Source of the DNA: Takakia lepidozioides
Lineage: Eukaryota > Streptophyta > Takakiopsida > Takakiales > Takakiaceae
Direction: 5' to 3'
DNA: 64,000 nucleotides
Assembly (NCBI GenBank): GCA_030704615.1
Contig: CM060733.1
Coordinates: 25,730,001-25,794,000 of the forward strand
A program made the position numbers and the translations under genes. The stretch's first letter is position 1; every line of letters starts with the position of its first letter. A model generated the notes under the pieces. It had not been told where the DNA came from and made no database searches. It saw only the letters and a list, made by a program, of their open reading frames with translations. Below, in pieces: positions 54,336 to 64,000 of the stretch.

Positions 54336-55299
54336 AATTATTTTAATAACTTCTGAGAACAAAAAACAAATTACTTGCTTTTATTCATGGCAGTGATTCT
54401 GTGTTCAAATCTTGGGTGATACACTCAAAACCAAAACTCAAAACTCATGATTAATTGTCTATCCTTGAGGCTTGGGAGCACTTGTGAAGGGGGCGGCGTC
54501 AATTACACTTGTTGCAGGCTTGTCTTAAATGTGGGCGACTTGTCACCCACCCCTGACAAAACACATCAAATAATGCTCTGCAGCATTGATGACCCCTCTG
54601 CACCTTCGCCATGGAAGCTGCAAGCTCCAACACAGTCTACACACGTTCACATAGAAAACCCGATGAACAGGCCGACATGCACCACGCATGAAACGTGTCT
54701 GCAACCGGCTGCTCTCTCAACCAAAAAAGGAAGGATGCATTTGATGAACTAACTATAATAACTACTAGTACATCACGATTCACAAGAGTGGTGATAGAGA
54801 TCAGAATCTGTATCACCACAAAACCATTTTGCTGAGACAGCTGCAAATTCGCTTTTGACTCGTGACAATACAGGCTGTAGCATCACCATAGTTGTCGTCT
54901 TCCGCATGCAACCAAGATACAAACAGAAACAGACGCCAATTTCCCTTGACAAGACGCTTCCAATCATCTTGGGCGGGGTCGGAACCACAAGAACAAAGTG
55001 TCCCAGACGATGGAGCCCAGCGTTTCGTCTTTCTTTTGTCAACTTATTCCTCCGCCTGTCATTGAAAACTGAATGCTATCCAGTCAGCACCAAACTTGTG
55101 TATGTATGTACGCACGTTGGTGGTAACTTAGAAAAGGTGAGAAGAGACGACTAGCGCAAGACGCTCAAGTGTGCAGTGAGTGAGAAGAGAAAGACAAAAG
55201 AGCCCCCAATCAGTGTGTAGCTGGGCCCCCCACCCTGTCTGTGCTCTGGACACTTGCCATCAATGGCCGCAGCCTCTCTTCTTCTCTATCAATGGACGG

Positions 55300-55392
55300 T
55301 TGAAGGCATATGTTGAAGGATTGAACCCAGGATCACCCACCCAGGGAAGAAGGTCCCATCGACTTGCCCACCGACTACCTAACCCCGGATGA
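55300..55392 (-). repeat. tRNA-like SINE fragment (third type), copy 2
   Basis: The reverse complement begins CATCCGGGGTTAGGTAGTCG-GTGGGCAAG and has box B-like GGGTTCAATCC, then TTCAACCGTCCATTGATAGA. The rest of 54340-55300 has no recognised gene. Confidence 0.5.
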
Positions 55393-55717
55393 AACTTAGC
55401 CCGGAGGGAGCAGGGTAAGTTTTAATTAAGAAGTAAGTTAAGAGGGAAGGAATATATGTTGGTCAAAGTGGGGCCACCTTCAATGTACGGTAGTTCATAT
55501 TATTGGGGTGATAAGTGATAGCACTCTGCCCTAAATTCAAAGTCAAGTTTGTCGGTTTCTTAGTTGCCGGGGTCATCACATCGTTAATTATTTTCTTTAA
55601 AGTCTTCAGTCATGTGATAAGTTAGGGGAAGGATATAAGTTAACGGATGAATATGATTTTTTAAGGAACCCCAGTGAGGCAAGTAAGAGAACAGGCACTG
55701 GAGTTGAATGCCTCCCC

Positions 55718-56095
55718 CTCGGCCCGGCGCGCCGACGTGGCCCGCCGGCTACCCGCAGCCGCGGCCCGGGCCTAGTCTGGCGCCTGTCCTCCGCACGGTC
55801 ACCGCGACGTCGGTCGCCCGATGGATGACAGATCCACTGGTGGGCCGCACGGGCTCTGAAATACACTTTCCAATAAAAAGTACAATTGAATTCCTCGGAG
55901 AGGTAGGTAAACCGGTGGTAAGAGTTGCATGCATTAAGTTAAACTGCAGGTTGCAGGGCATCAAATGTTTTGCTTTGGTACTTCACTTCAGAAAAATTTC
56001 TAAGTCCCCTGATAAGATACTTAGTTACTGCAGTGGATCCTCTAGGATGCCCATCTTCATATATAGTCATATATGTATGGGAATACATGAGAAAT
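55718..56095 (+). repeat. Left arm of a large inverted repeat
   Basis: The GC-rich start (GGCCCGGCGCGCCGACGTGG) is followed by GATGGATGACAGATCCACTG, the CACTTTCCAATAAAAAGTAC run and a tRNA-like block (GTGGTAAGAGTTGCATGC). It matches the reverse complement of 57385-57742 over most of its length. The two arms enclose about 1.3 kb. Confidence 0.75.
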
Positions 56096-57384
56096 ATGTG
56101 GTTATGCATTTTCCCGGATATCCTCCAGAGATCCAGCAATTTTGTAATTTTTCCACTCCAAAACAATTCCCCTCTATGAATAAAATATGGCGGCTTCATT
56201 CCCTTTATTTTTAATTTTTAAAAGAAATCTGTGGACATAACGTGGTGGCTATGCTCAGATGCCCATCCTCATACATAGTCATACATGAGAAACGTATGGT
56301 CAGGAATGGAATTACATGAGCTGTCTTCATGCACAAGTCGTGGATGCAGTACGACGTATGACAATGCATGAGACTTATCACGTCTTCATGCATTGTTAAT
56401 ACTTTGTCTAATATAATTCGTTTTTTTAATAAAGGGGATGAAGCCCTAATTCTTTTAGTTTACTTGAAAAAAAAATCAAATCAGTTGCATTGTCATGTAT
56501 ATAAGATGATGTCGCGTCTCATTCATGCAGAAGTCTTTGAATGGTGTGTGTATAACAATGCATCAAAACTTATCATATATTTTCATGCATTAGTAATACT
56601 TTTTTTCTATGCATAAAACTCGTGAGGTCATGGGCTCAAATTACAATGAATAAGATGGTGAGTATGAATCCATATATCTCTACTACTATAGATCTCTTAG
56701 TTAATTGAAAAGTCCGTTGCCTTGTCATACATACATACATACATAGCATACATACATGATATCTTGTATTATTGTCTACACTAGGGTAGCCTGTGCCATT
56801 GGCCCAAGTGTCCAGGGTCATGTCATGTAAGCCCAAGTGCAATCTCCTATGCATTCAAGTGCGTCTCCTATGTCTATGCCCAAGAATGACCTCCAAGTAG
56901 CCTGTGCCATGGGTCCAAGTGTCCAATGTCATCTAGGTCATCCAAGTCTAATCATTTTTTTCTCCACGGAATCTACGACCTGATTTGAACCGGAGATCTT
57001 TTCCTTGATATCTCTGCTGTCAAGGAAAGCCCACTTTCCTATTTTTTGCAAATTTCCAATGACCAAAAGTACTTGAAATTCGACATCTCCCACACCGCAG
57101 GTCCAAAAATCGACCAAGCGGTGCACCCACCCCTCCTCACTGAGGGCTTTCCAAAGGTACCAAGCACCAAGGCTAGGGCCCCCGCTGTTTTGGGACATCT
57201 CAAATCTACAAAACAAAACAAAACAAACGTCTCGATTCATATATTGATAAGAAATCAGCTATATTATCATGTCTATGTGCATTGTCATACATACATACAG
57301 GTATATGATATGATGTGTTTCCATGCAAGACTTGTGCATGAAGACAACTCATGTACTACCATGTCTGACCATATGTTTTCCCTA

Positions 57385-57742
57385 CATGTATGACTATGCA
57401 TAAAGGTGGGCATCCAAGTCCACTGCAGTATGACCATCTTCGAAATGTTTCTGAACTAGGAAAACAAAACATTTGATGCCCTCCGAGTAGAATTTAACCC
57501 TGCGACCTGCAGCGTTAACGCATGCAACTCTTACCACCGGGTTACCCACCTCTCCATGCTTATTATCCGAGGAATTCAATTGTACTTTTTATTGGAAAGT
57601 GTACTTCCGAGCCCGTGTGGCCCACCAGTGGATCTGTCATCCATCGGCCACGTCGCGGTGACCGCGCGGAGGTGATGACTCATGAGGCGCCAGACTTAGG
57701 GGGCTGCGGGTGGCCGGCGGGCCACGTAGGCGCGCCGGGCCT
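57385..57742 (-). repeat. Right arm of the large inverted repeat
   Basis: The inverted counterpart of 55718-56095, including the tRNA-like block with GGGTAACCCGGTGGTAAGAG and box B-like GGGTTAAATTC. A shorter second pair (56255-56330 and about 57310-57395) extends the palindrome inward. The loop contains a minus-strand LINE-like scrap at about 56950-57230 (GGPSLGAWYLWKALSEEG). Confidence 0.7.
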
Positions 57743-57744
57743 TT

Positions 57745-58515
57745 TCTATTTACGCGTCCCGCTTCAGAAATTCACCAATAGACTAGGCAACTTTGCCGAC
57801 CTTCTTCCAACAATGGATGAATAAGTGACCATGAATAAGTCACGTAATTTTATTAATTATGGATGAAAGTAGATTCTCTCTATAGGGGCGACGCCCTGCT
57901 CTCCTTTGCGTTCCATCGCGTTAAGATTCGATTCAGCATGAGGAATCGGCAGTTGGCACCAAATATTCTGTCTAATTCTCCTCAATGTGGACATAATGCC
58001 ACCCAAGCTCTATTAATAAGCATATTTCGATTGGCAGGCTGCTGACCTCTTACAGCTCATTCCGAATCAAGTCAATGCAGAAAACGTATAATAATGGATG
58101 AATAAGTCTTCAGTGGACGTATTATTCAACTTGAATCAAACAGGCATATGATATAATTTCAACTACTGTTTTCGAACACGTAGCCCGAAATTTGAATATG
58201 GCCCCGTTCGTTGAGTAGCCACGTTCTGTCGATTGAACCTCCCACACGTAAGGCATCCATCCGCATGAGCACTCTATTATGGAGTAGCTAGATGGATGTT
58301 TCTACATCGATGAATAACTCTAAATGCAATCGTCCATCGGCAGGAGCATGTCATGGATGACAAATGCGGAGGCTACCTGTCCATGTTGGATTCCTACGCT
58401 GCTATCAATAGACTCTAATTATATTTTATCTATTGGATTCCGTTTGTTCTTGGGGTGCCTTGTGTGCCTTCATTATTTATTTTTGTTTTCTGCATTCAAT
58501 AGGACCTTTTTCTTT
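57745..58515. other. Intergenic; nothing recognised
   Basis: AT-rich with short frames only. Confidence 0.4.
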
Positions 58516-58743
58516 TCTTTTTTAAAGGGAATCACATGGGAGCGACAGCTCACAAATCTGGCCCCTTGATAGAGAGAGGAGAAAATAACCGCTCAGTAAC
58601 CTCGCCGTAAGGCTTTCTGATGCGACACTGCGCAGAGGAGGGGGAGAAGAGCGTACCACACCCGTCAAGTAGCAGGATTTGACCCCAGGGTCATCCGGAA
58701 GGCACTCAGTGCACTTTACCAACTGAGCTACTGACTGTTGGTA
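58516..58743 (-). repeat. tRNA-derived SINE, near full length
   Basis: On the minus strand: box A TAGCTCAGTTGGTAAAG, box B GGGGTCAAATCC, then a body with ATCAAGGGGCCAGATTTGTG, AGCTGTCGCTCCCATG and an A-rich end (TTTAAAAAAGAAAAG). Same family as 41158-41376. Confidence 0.8.
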
Positions 58744-59368
58744 ATTTTTACTCACCCCCGCAAGGTTTTTTTTTGGTTCAATTTGAGGGTTCCAATGCCC
58801 TTTTCTTTTGAGAAACAAAAATAATTTCCTCCACTGCTTTTTAATTCAAAACAAAAAGTTATAAATTTCCCTTCTCACTTGAAAATAATCTAATAATCAT
58901 AATAATCATATTTTGAAAACATAATCATAATAGTTTTGTTCTCTTTATGCTTTTCTTGTCCTTCTTATTCTCCGGTGACATAATTTATTTTCCATTTATT
59001 TTTATTTTGTTCTGTTTTTTAAAGAAGAGGAACGGTGGCCTCAAATTTTATAGATTGTGGACGAAATGTCCGAAATACAAGGAGTACGGAAAAATAACCT
59101 TACAGAAGGCCATGGACGCTGATGAACGAGGATATTTGGTTGACATAGGCTTTTCCATTATATACTTTTTTGCCCTCTTTAAGTGACATTCTATCCCCTA
59201 CTATTTTTTTTAATTACTTTACCAGGTGAGATAATTGCCTTCTATTTCCATAATTGTCATTCTATTTAGGGTTACAATGTTATGGCTCTTCTTTTTTTTT
59301 GGTTATGGCACATTGCTTTTTTCTTAAAAACAAAAAGAGGGGGAAGAGATTACTTATTTTTCGAAAAA

Positions 59369-59552
59369 CACTACCGTAGTACCTTGGCAAGTACAACAAT
59401 CATTTGTCGAGTATTTATTTTATTTTAATAATTTCTTTTCAACATATGGAATATTCCCGTTATTTAATTTCATAAAATCAAATTTCCAAAATTTTCGACA
59501 ATATTTGAAATATTAAAATTTGTGTCGAAATTGCCAAGGTACTTCGGTATCT
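59369..59552. mobile_element. Short AT-rich MITE
   Basis: Inverted ends CTACCGTAGTACCTTGGCAA (59371-59390) and, as reverse complement, ATACCGAAGTACCTTGGCAA (59531-59550). About 184 bp, no coding. The CTACCGTAG start resembles that of the 52.1-kb MITE. Confidence 0.65.
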
Positions 59553-60402
59553 TGCAGTTTCTTTTTGTATTTTCCGATATTTTATTTTATTTTTAAAAAA
59601 TTGTTTTACTTTCTGCGATTTTTCGGACACGGATAATCTGAAGATGAACAGGGGATGGATGGAGCGAGGATGGATGCAGGACAGCCGCAAGAATAAGGAC
59701 AGGGAGGCAAAGCGGAAGAGGGGCGAGGAACAGGACGGGTAGCGGGCGACAGCTGTATAGCCCGCCCAGCCCGGCCCGGACCGGGCCCGCCCGCGCGCGC
59801 TTTTGCAGAGCCCGCGGCCACGTCGCCCGCTGTGGTCGTACGCTTCTTCAGACGAGAGTGCGCGTCCGCAGCGCAGACAAGGTGTGCGCGGCTGCGGGTG
59901 CTGCGAGGATTCGCATGCGGGCCGCTACTCTGCCTCACGCTGCAATGCGCCCTTGACTTGCATGCCACTCGGTGCTGTGCGGAGGCGTGCGGAAGAGGTT
60001 TGTGGTGTTGAGGGATCGGGGGAGGGTGTTATACAAAGCGAGATTTGAAGAAAGAAGCAGAGGAGAGAGAGCTGGAATTTGTGGTGAATTAAGTGGGGAA
60101 GGAATCTTGAGGTTGGTGTTGGTTGTGTGAGTTTGAGTCTGGGAGATGGAATTGGATTTGGTGATGATCGAGCGTAGGTCGAGCTGGTGATGCTTCGTCG
60201 AGCGGGTGGAGTAGATTCTCGAGTTGGTGAGTAGCGTTTGGCTGGAGAGATTTTGGTTTGGGAGAGGGGGTGAGAAGTTGGAGGCGTTGGCGGAGATCTT
60301 GGTGGGATTTGAAACGTCAACGGGTTGCGAGATTGAAGTCTATTTGTAGGCAGCTGCAAAACCATCGAGCTGTTACTTGGAAACCAAAGTAGATCTAGGA
60401 AA
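59553..60402. other. GATL upstream region with GC-rich island
   Basis: 59740-59830 is strongly GC-rich (CCCGGCCCGGACCGGGCCCG) amid AT-rich flanks. 59830-60402 is purine-rich and likely contains the promoter and 5' leader of GATL. No TATA box can be assigned with confidence. Confidence 0.4.
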
Positions 60403-61575
60403 ATGGTGTGGATATTCAGGTTATGGGGCACAGCGTCAGTGATACTCGTGGTTGCAGCGCTTCTTCCAGCGTTGCATTCATGGTCGCCGGTTGAAGCAAT
60501 TAGACACTCCCGATTGGATGTAGAGCGGCCCCTGTCACTACCAACATTGCCTAATGTTGGAGTGCTGGAGCTGTCTGGCATTACCAGTCAGATCATTTCT
60601 GCCGGAAGATTCAATGATTGGCCGCCGTTTCGAGAGGCTCCCGCGTTCAGGAATGGGAGGCAATGTACATTTGTGAATCGGAGTGAGAGTGAGCTGGAGG
60701 CAATATGTGATTGGAGCGCTGTTCACGTTGCCATGACTCTGGATTTAGCTTACCTACGAGGATCGATGGCTGCCATTTTCTCTATTCTGAAGCATACTGC
60801 CTGCCCGGAGAGTGTCGTTTTCCACTTTCTTGTTTCGGACAGTGATGCAGAGCTGCGATCTCTCGTTTACTCCACGTTTCCCTTTCTCAGGTTCAAGGTC
60901 TACCATTTTGAGGAGACAGTCGTGAGGCCCCGGATCTCGGCCTCAATTAGGGAGGCCTTGGAGCATCCCCTGAACTACGCTCGCAATTATTTGGCAGACA
61001 TCCTGGAGCCTTGCATCCAGAGAGTAATCTATCTGGATTCTGACCTCATAGTGGTGGATGACATTGTGAAACTATGGGGCACCCGGTTGGGATCACATGC
61101 CGTGGGAGCCCCCGAGTATTGCCACGCCAATTTCACCAAGTACTTCACTCCTGCCTTCTGGACCAATACCTCGCTTGCGAAAACTTTCGAAGGAAGGAGT
61201 CCTTGCTACTTCAACACGGGAGTGATGGTCATGGACCTTGCAAAATGGCGGCAGCAAAACTACAGAAGTACACTGGAAGGCTGGATGGAATTACAGAAGG
61301 AGAGGAGGATCTACGAGCTTGGATCTTTACCGCCCTTTCTATTGTTGTTTGCTGGACTGGTAGAACCAATCGATTATCGATGGAACCAGCACGGGCTCGG
61401 AGGGGATAACTTGGAAGGGCGATGCCGACCACTGCATCCGGGGCCTGTCAGCCTTTTGCATTGGAGTGGTAAGGGGAAGCCCTGGACAAGGCTGGATGCA
61501 CACACGCCTTGTCCAGTGGACAACTTGTGGGCACCCTACGACCTTCTCCTTCCATCTGCATCCCCTTATCTATGA
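60403..61575 (+). CDS. GATL: Galacturonosyltransferase-like (GATL) GT8 glycosyltransferase
   Basis: Intronless, 390 residues from ATG 60403. It has a short N-terminal hydrophobic signal-anchor (about residues 9-26, [18 protein letters not shown]) and then the GT8 catalytic domain starting around residue 105 ([20 protein letters not shown]). The metal/nucleotide-sugar DxD lies in [11 protein letters not shown] (D212-S-D214). [15 protein letters not shown] and [10 protein letters not shown] are family hallmarks, and the HxxGxxKPW motif starts at H353. Length and lack of introns fit the GATL clade. Family members act in the Golgi lumen on pectin/xylan synthesis; the acceptor of this one cannot be told from sequence. 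It looks intact and functional. Confidence 0.96.
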   Translation: MVWIFRLWGTASVILVVAALLPALHSWSPVEAIRHSRLDVERPLSLPTLPNVGVLELSGITSQIISAGRFNDWPPFREAPAFRNGRQCTFVNRSESELEAICDWSAVHVAMTLDLAYLRGSMAAIFSILKHTACPESVVFHFLVSDSDAELRSLVYSTFPFLRFKVYHFEETVVRPRISASIREALEHPLNYARNYLADILEPCIQRVIYLDSDLIVVDDIVKLWGTRLGSHAVGAPEYCHANFTKYFTPAFWTNTSLAKTFEGRSPCYFNTGVMVMDLAKWRQQNYRSTLEGWMELQKERRIYELGSLPPFLLLFAGLVEPIDYRWNQHGLGGDNLEGRCRPLHPGPVSLLHWSGKGKPWTRLDAHTPCPVDNLWAPYDLLLPSASPYL

Positions 61576-63184
61576 GGTTGACTGTAGAACGATAGGCATA
61601 GATATGTTGTACATTAATTTAGGGAGGTCATCCTCCACACTGACCCAGCTTTGGAGACTGCTATCGAGTCTCCTACAAACCATTCTTTCAACCAGAAATT
61701 GATTCATAGGATGCAAGGACCCTCCCTGCAAACATTTAGCGAGGGATAGGGAATTCACCGAAGTGGATTTCCTTTCCAATTCCTCTGGGGGGCCCAATTC
61801 GGAGACAAGAAGATTCTTAGCGCAGCGGTGCTGTGATTGGTCTAGCAAGGCTTCTCTCACGCCTAATTTTGTACATCTGTTTCCGAAAAAAAACCATGCA
61901 GGCAATGTGAATGTGAGGCGCATTCATGCTGCGAGGTTTTGTGCATAGTTAGCGCACTCAACAGTAGGCTGATGTGTGCTGAGAGAGATCCAGTATGTAA
62001 CAGCGAGACGATTTGTAAAAATGCCGACCGAAGTTTCATGATGTCGCCCACGCAATTGTTCCCACATGGATTTCCTTCGCCATTCATCAGATTCTCAACA
62101 AAGTTCCAGTGCACGTGCATGCCTGCTGATCTGGATCTTTTGTGAACCACACTGTTACTTCGCTGTGGTTGATGACGAAACTCTACGAAATAAGTTCATT
62201 CCGGGGGGAAGTCCCCCTTTCTTTTCAGGAAGCCTTCACACTTTATTTTCAGTGATGTCGATTGCTTCTTCTCTGCCTACAGAGGCAGCGATGCTTGTTC
62301 ACGACAGGATCCCGAATGACGAACTTTCCGCAGAGTGTGGTTATGAAGAACGTGGACAACACTAGGATCAGGTCACCGACCGAAAGCTGTCAGTGGCCAA
62401 CTCATGCGCGGTGTCTGCACCATGCGAGCTTCTCTGGCACAGTAAAGGCACTGGAAGCTGGCGGATAGGAGAAGGTGTCAGTTGAGCGACAGGGGGGGCG
62501 TGGCATGGTGCCTGGCTGGCTGGCCAAACACAGGCCATGGCGGCCAGCCATTGCCCGGCCTCAAAGAATGTGCCAAAAGCTGCTGTAAGTACATACTACT
62601 CAGCTCCTGCCCACGGAACATTGCAACATTGCAAAGCTGGCACCTCTGTCTACCTACACCAGCCCCCCACCTTCGGCCCCTCTTACACCAGTGAAACGTG
62701 TCGGCACTGGCACACTATTTATGTTTTGGCGGCATCATTCTCCATCATTTTTTTCAACATTGTTCTCTCATTCTCGAGTCATTCTCTCCAGCAAAAATAG
62801 GAAAAGGGAAACATGGTCGATTATTGGGATACACAGTAAGCCATGATGAATGGTTTATGGAGCAGGCGGCAGTCCACTCTCTCTGTTTTTTTCTTTTTTT
62901 CCTTTTTTTTCTTTTTTAAGGGGAGTCTATGTTGAAAGTTAGTGAGTAGATGATGAATGTATGCAGAGATTATCCAACTTGGCATTCTAACAAATACGGG
63001 TAATTTGCACCATTTAAATTTTTTTTTTTTAAATCCTTATGTTTATCTTTAGCATCGTATACTTCTTTTACAACAACTACAGCAAATCAAAGAATTACAA
63101 ATATTACAAAACTACAAAAACAGGTCACCTGAACGGACTCAACATGAAAAACAGAAAATAAAATAACAATGGCATGTCCGAGGA
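61576..63184. other. GATL 3' flank and intergenic DNA
   Basis: No gene recognised. T-rich runs at 62880-62920 and 63017-63035. Confidence 0.4.
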
Positions 63185-63763
63185 TCATGCTCCTTTACGA
63201 TAAATGTTACTGACCAGTCGGTGGATTGTTTTCGGGCAGAAATAGTCCAGTGATATTGAAGCACTGAGATTCAAATCTACAAACTGCTGCTTTTGTAAGA
63301 GGATGATGAAGTATGGGCTCGACATGATGGCAGCCACAAAGAAAATGTGCGAGAGATCACAATCCATGGTAGAGTTACCATGATGTTGCGTACTGTGAGA
63401 GCAAGCAGTCGTTATTATGACTGCTTCATCCTCCCTCGGAGCAAAGCGCGTTGGAGGAAGTTTCCATGCTCCATCCACTCGCTGCAGACCGGCTTCTCCA
63501 CAAGCAACCACAAAAGCAGGGATGTTGACCATCTCTCCCGTAAGTAGCAGCATTGGATTCCCTACACCTACCCACATCTGATGCTTGAGTCTGAAAAATA
63601 GACTTCCCCACAATAGTGTCAGAAGGGAAAGCCCGGGAGCTTCCAAAGCCGCAGCACCAACCCCCCTTCTTCTTCTACTCGTGGTTAGCAGATTCAGCCT
63701 TGAATTTGCGTTTAGGTCAGGGGCTCGGAAGAGAAACGCCCGAGGCTTGCTTCCACACGACAT
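63185..63763 (-). CDS. Hypothetical protein, weak candidate
   Basis: 192-codon minus-strand frame starting MSCGSKPRAFLFRAPDLNAN..LLTTSRRRRG, whose N terminus resembles an organellar targeting peptide. A good splice-donor match (TGG|GTAGGT) occurs at about 63573, so the true exon may be only the first ~63 codons, the rest being intron read-through. No domain recognised. Confidence 0.25.
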   Translation of the reverse strand: MSCGSKPRAFLFRAPDLNANSRLNLLTTSRRRRGVGAAALEAPGLSLLTLLWGSLFFRLKHQMWVGVGNPMLLLTGEMVNIPAFVVACGEAGLQRVDGAWKLPPTRFAPREDEAVIITTACSHSTQHHGNSTMDCDLSHIFFVAAIMSSPYFIILLQKQQFVDLNLSASISLDYFCPKTIHRLVSNIYRKGA

Positions 63764-63897
63764 TGGACTTGTCTCGCAGTCTCCTCGTTGCTGCTACATG
63801 CACACGCTTTCCCCGCCGTCTGCCCTAAATTATTTATTAGGGTTTCACAATCTGCTCTGCATCAGCAGTGCAACAGTTGGAAATTAGAAAGCGAGCA

Positions 63898-63990
63898 TGG
63901 CGGCGGGGAAAGCTCCGGCCATAGCCTTGGCACTGACTTGGTCAGGCATTCCTTTCCACGAATCTGAGCCCACTCGGAAACAAAAATAGC
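63898..63990 (+). CDS. Possible first exon of a gene at the right edge
   Basis: ATG in a good plant context (GCGAGCATGGCGGCG) opens MAAGKAPAIALALTWSGIPF, ending at a TAG after 30 codons or at a splice site beyond view. It is divergent from the candidate at 63185-63763, which starts about 135 bp away, suggesting a shared promoter. Very tentative. Confidence 0.2.
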
Positions 63991-64000
63991 CTGGGTGGGA

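Noticed and set aside
54773-55042. 89-codon minus-strand frame
   Set aside because: No recognised motif, no splice context, AT-rich repeat surroundings.
63585-63887. Plus-strand 100-codon frame at the right edge
   Set aside because: Overlaps the slightly better minus-strand candidate and has no domain; low-complexity composition.

Overview
This is nuclear DNA of a land plant. It has GT-AG introns, five PPR-DYW organelle RNA-editing-factor genes, a GAUT-like (GATL) cell-wall glycosyltransferase, SKP1 and SUMO genes, and retrotransposon and SINE debris. The expanded tandem PLS/DYW family, together with mixed LINE clades, suggests a non-flowering plant (lycophyte, fern or bryophyte). That placement is inference and low confidence.

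Layout. 0-38 kb is a cluster of closely related PPR-DYW genes. The 5' exons of one gene run off the left edge (-). They are followed by gene A (2915-7080, -), B (7511-14932, +), C (19834-22467, +), D (23710-26421, +) and E (32906-36810, +). Three PPR pseudogene fragments (16.2, 29.4-30.1 and 37.4 kb) and one orphan 5' exon (37.9 kb) lie between or beside them. Inside the cluster are a 1.79-kb Mutator-like element carrying an intron-containing SUMO gene (16751-18540), a SKP1 gene (31122-32219, -), one 3.1-kb LINE and several LINE 3' stubs. 38.3-41 kb holds a second copy of the Mutator-like end repeat, a broken tyrosine-recombinase gene and a tRNA-derived SINE. 42-51.3 kb is two degenerate plant L1 LINEs with a Ty3/gypsy RT scrap between them. 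51.3-59.6 kb is AT-rich repeat territory (MITEs, minisatellite, SINEs, a large inverted repeat). 59.6-64 kb carries the intact GATL gene and, at the edge, two weak gene candidates.

Main result. The long PPR reading frames of A, B and E have no plausible ATG. Each is preceded by an exon ending AAG|GTGAAT, in phase with a conserved ...GCAG|ATCCAT-type acceptor. Joining them reconstitutes, with exact spacing, an OSB-type PDF motif (W...DPSQWWDNRxNK + xxPxxPDFKHK...LWI...KPxWVxxQLE). PDF motifs are known from plant organellar single-stranded-DNA-binding (OSB) proteins. Here the motif appears to sit at the N terminus of PPR-DYW proteins, twice in tandem in gene B and in the left-edge gene. I am not aware of a described PDF-PPR-DYW family. 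The PPR tracts differ by whole 101-residue PLS modules (5, 5, 6, 6 and 8).

Gene models other than single-exon ones are my own splice predictions from sequence and need transcript support.
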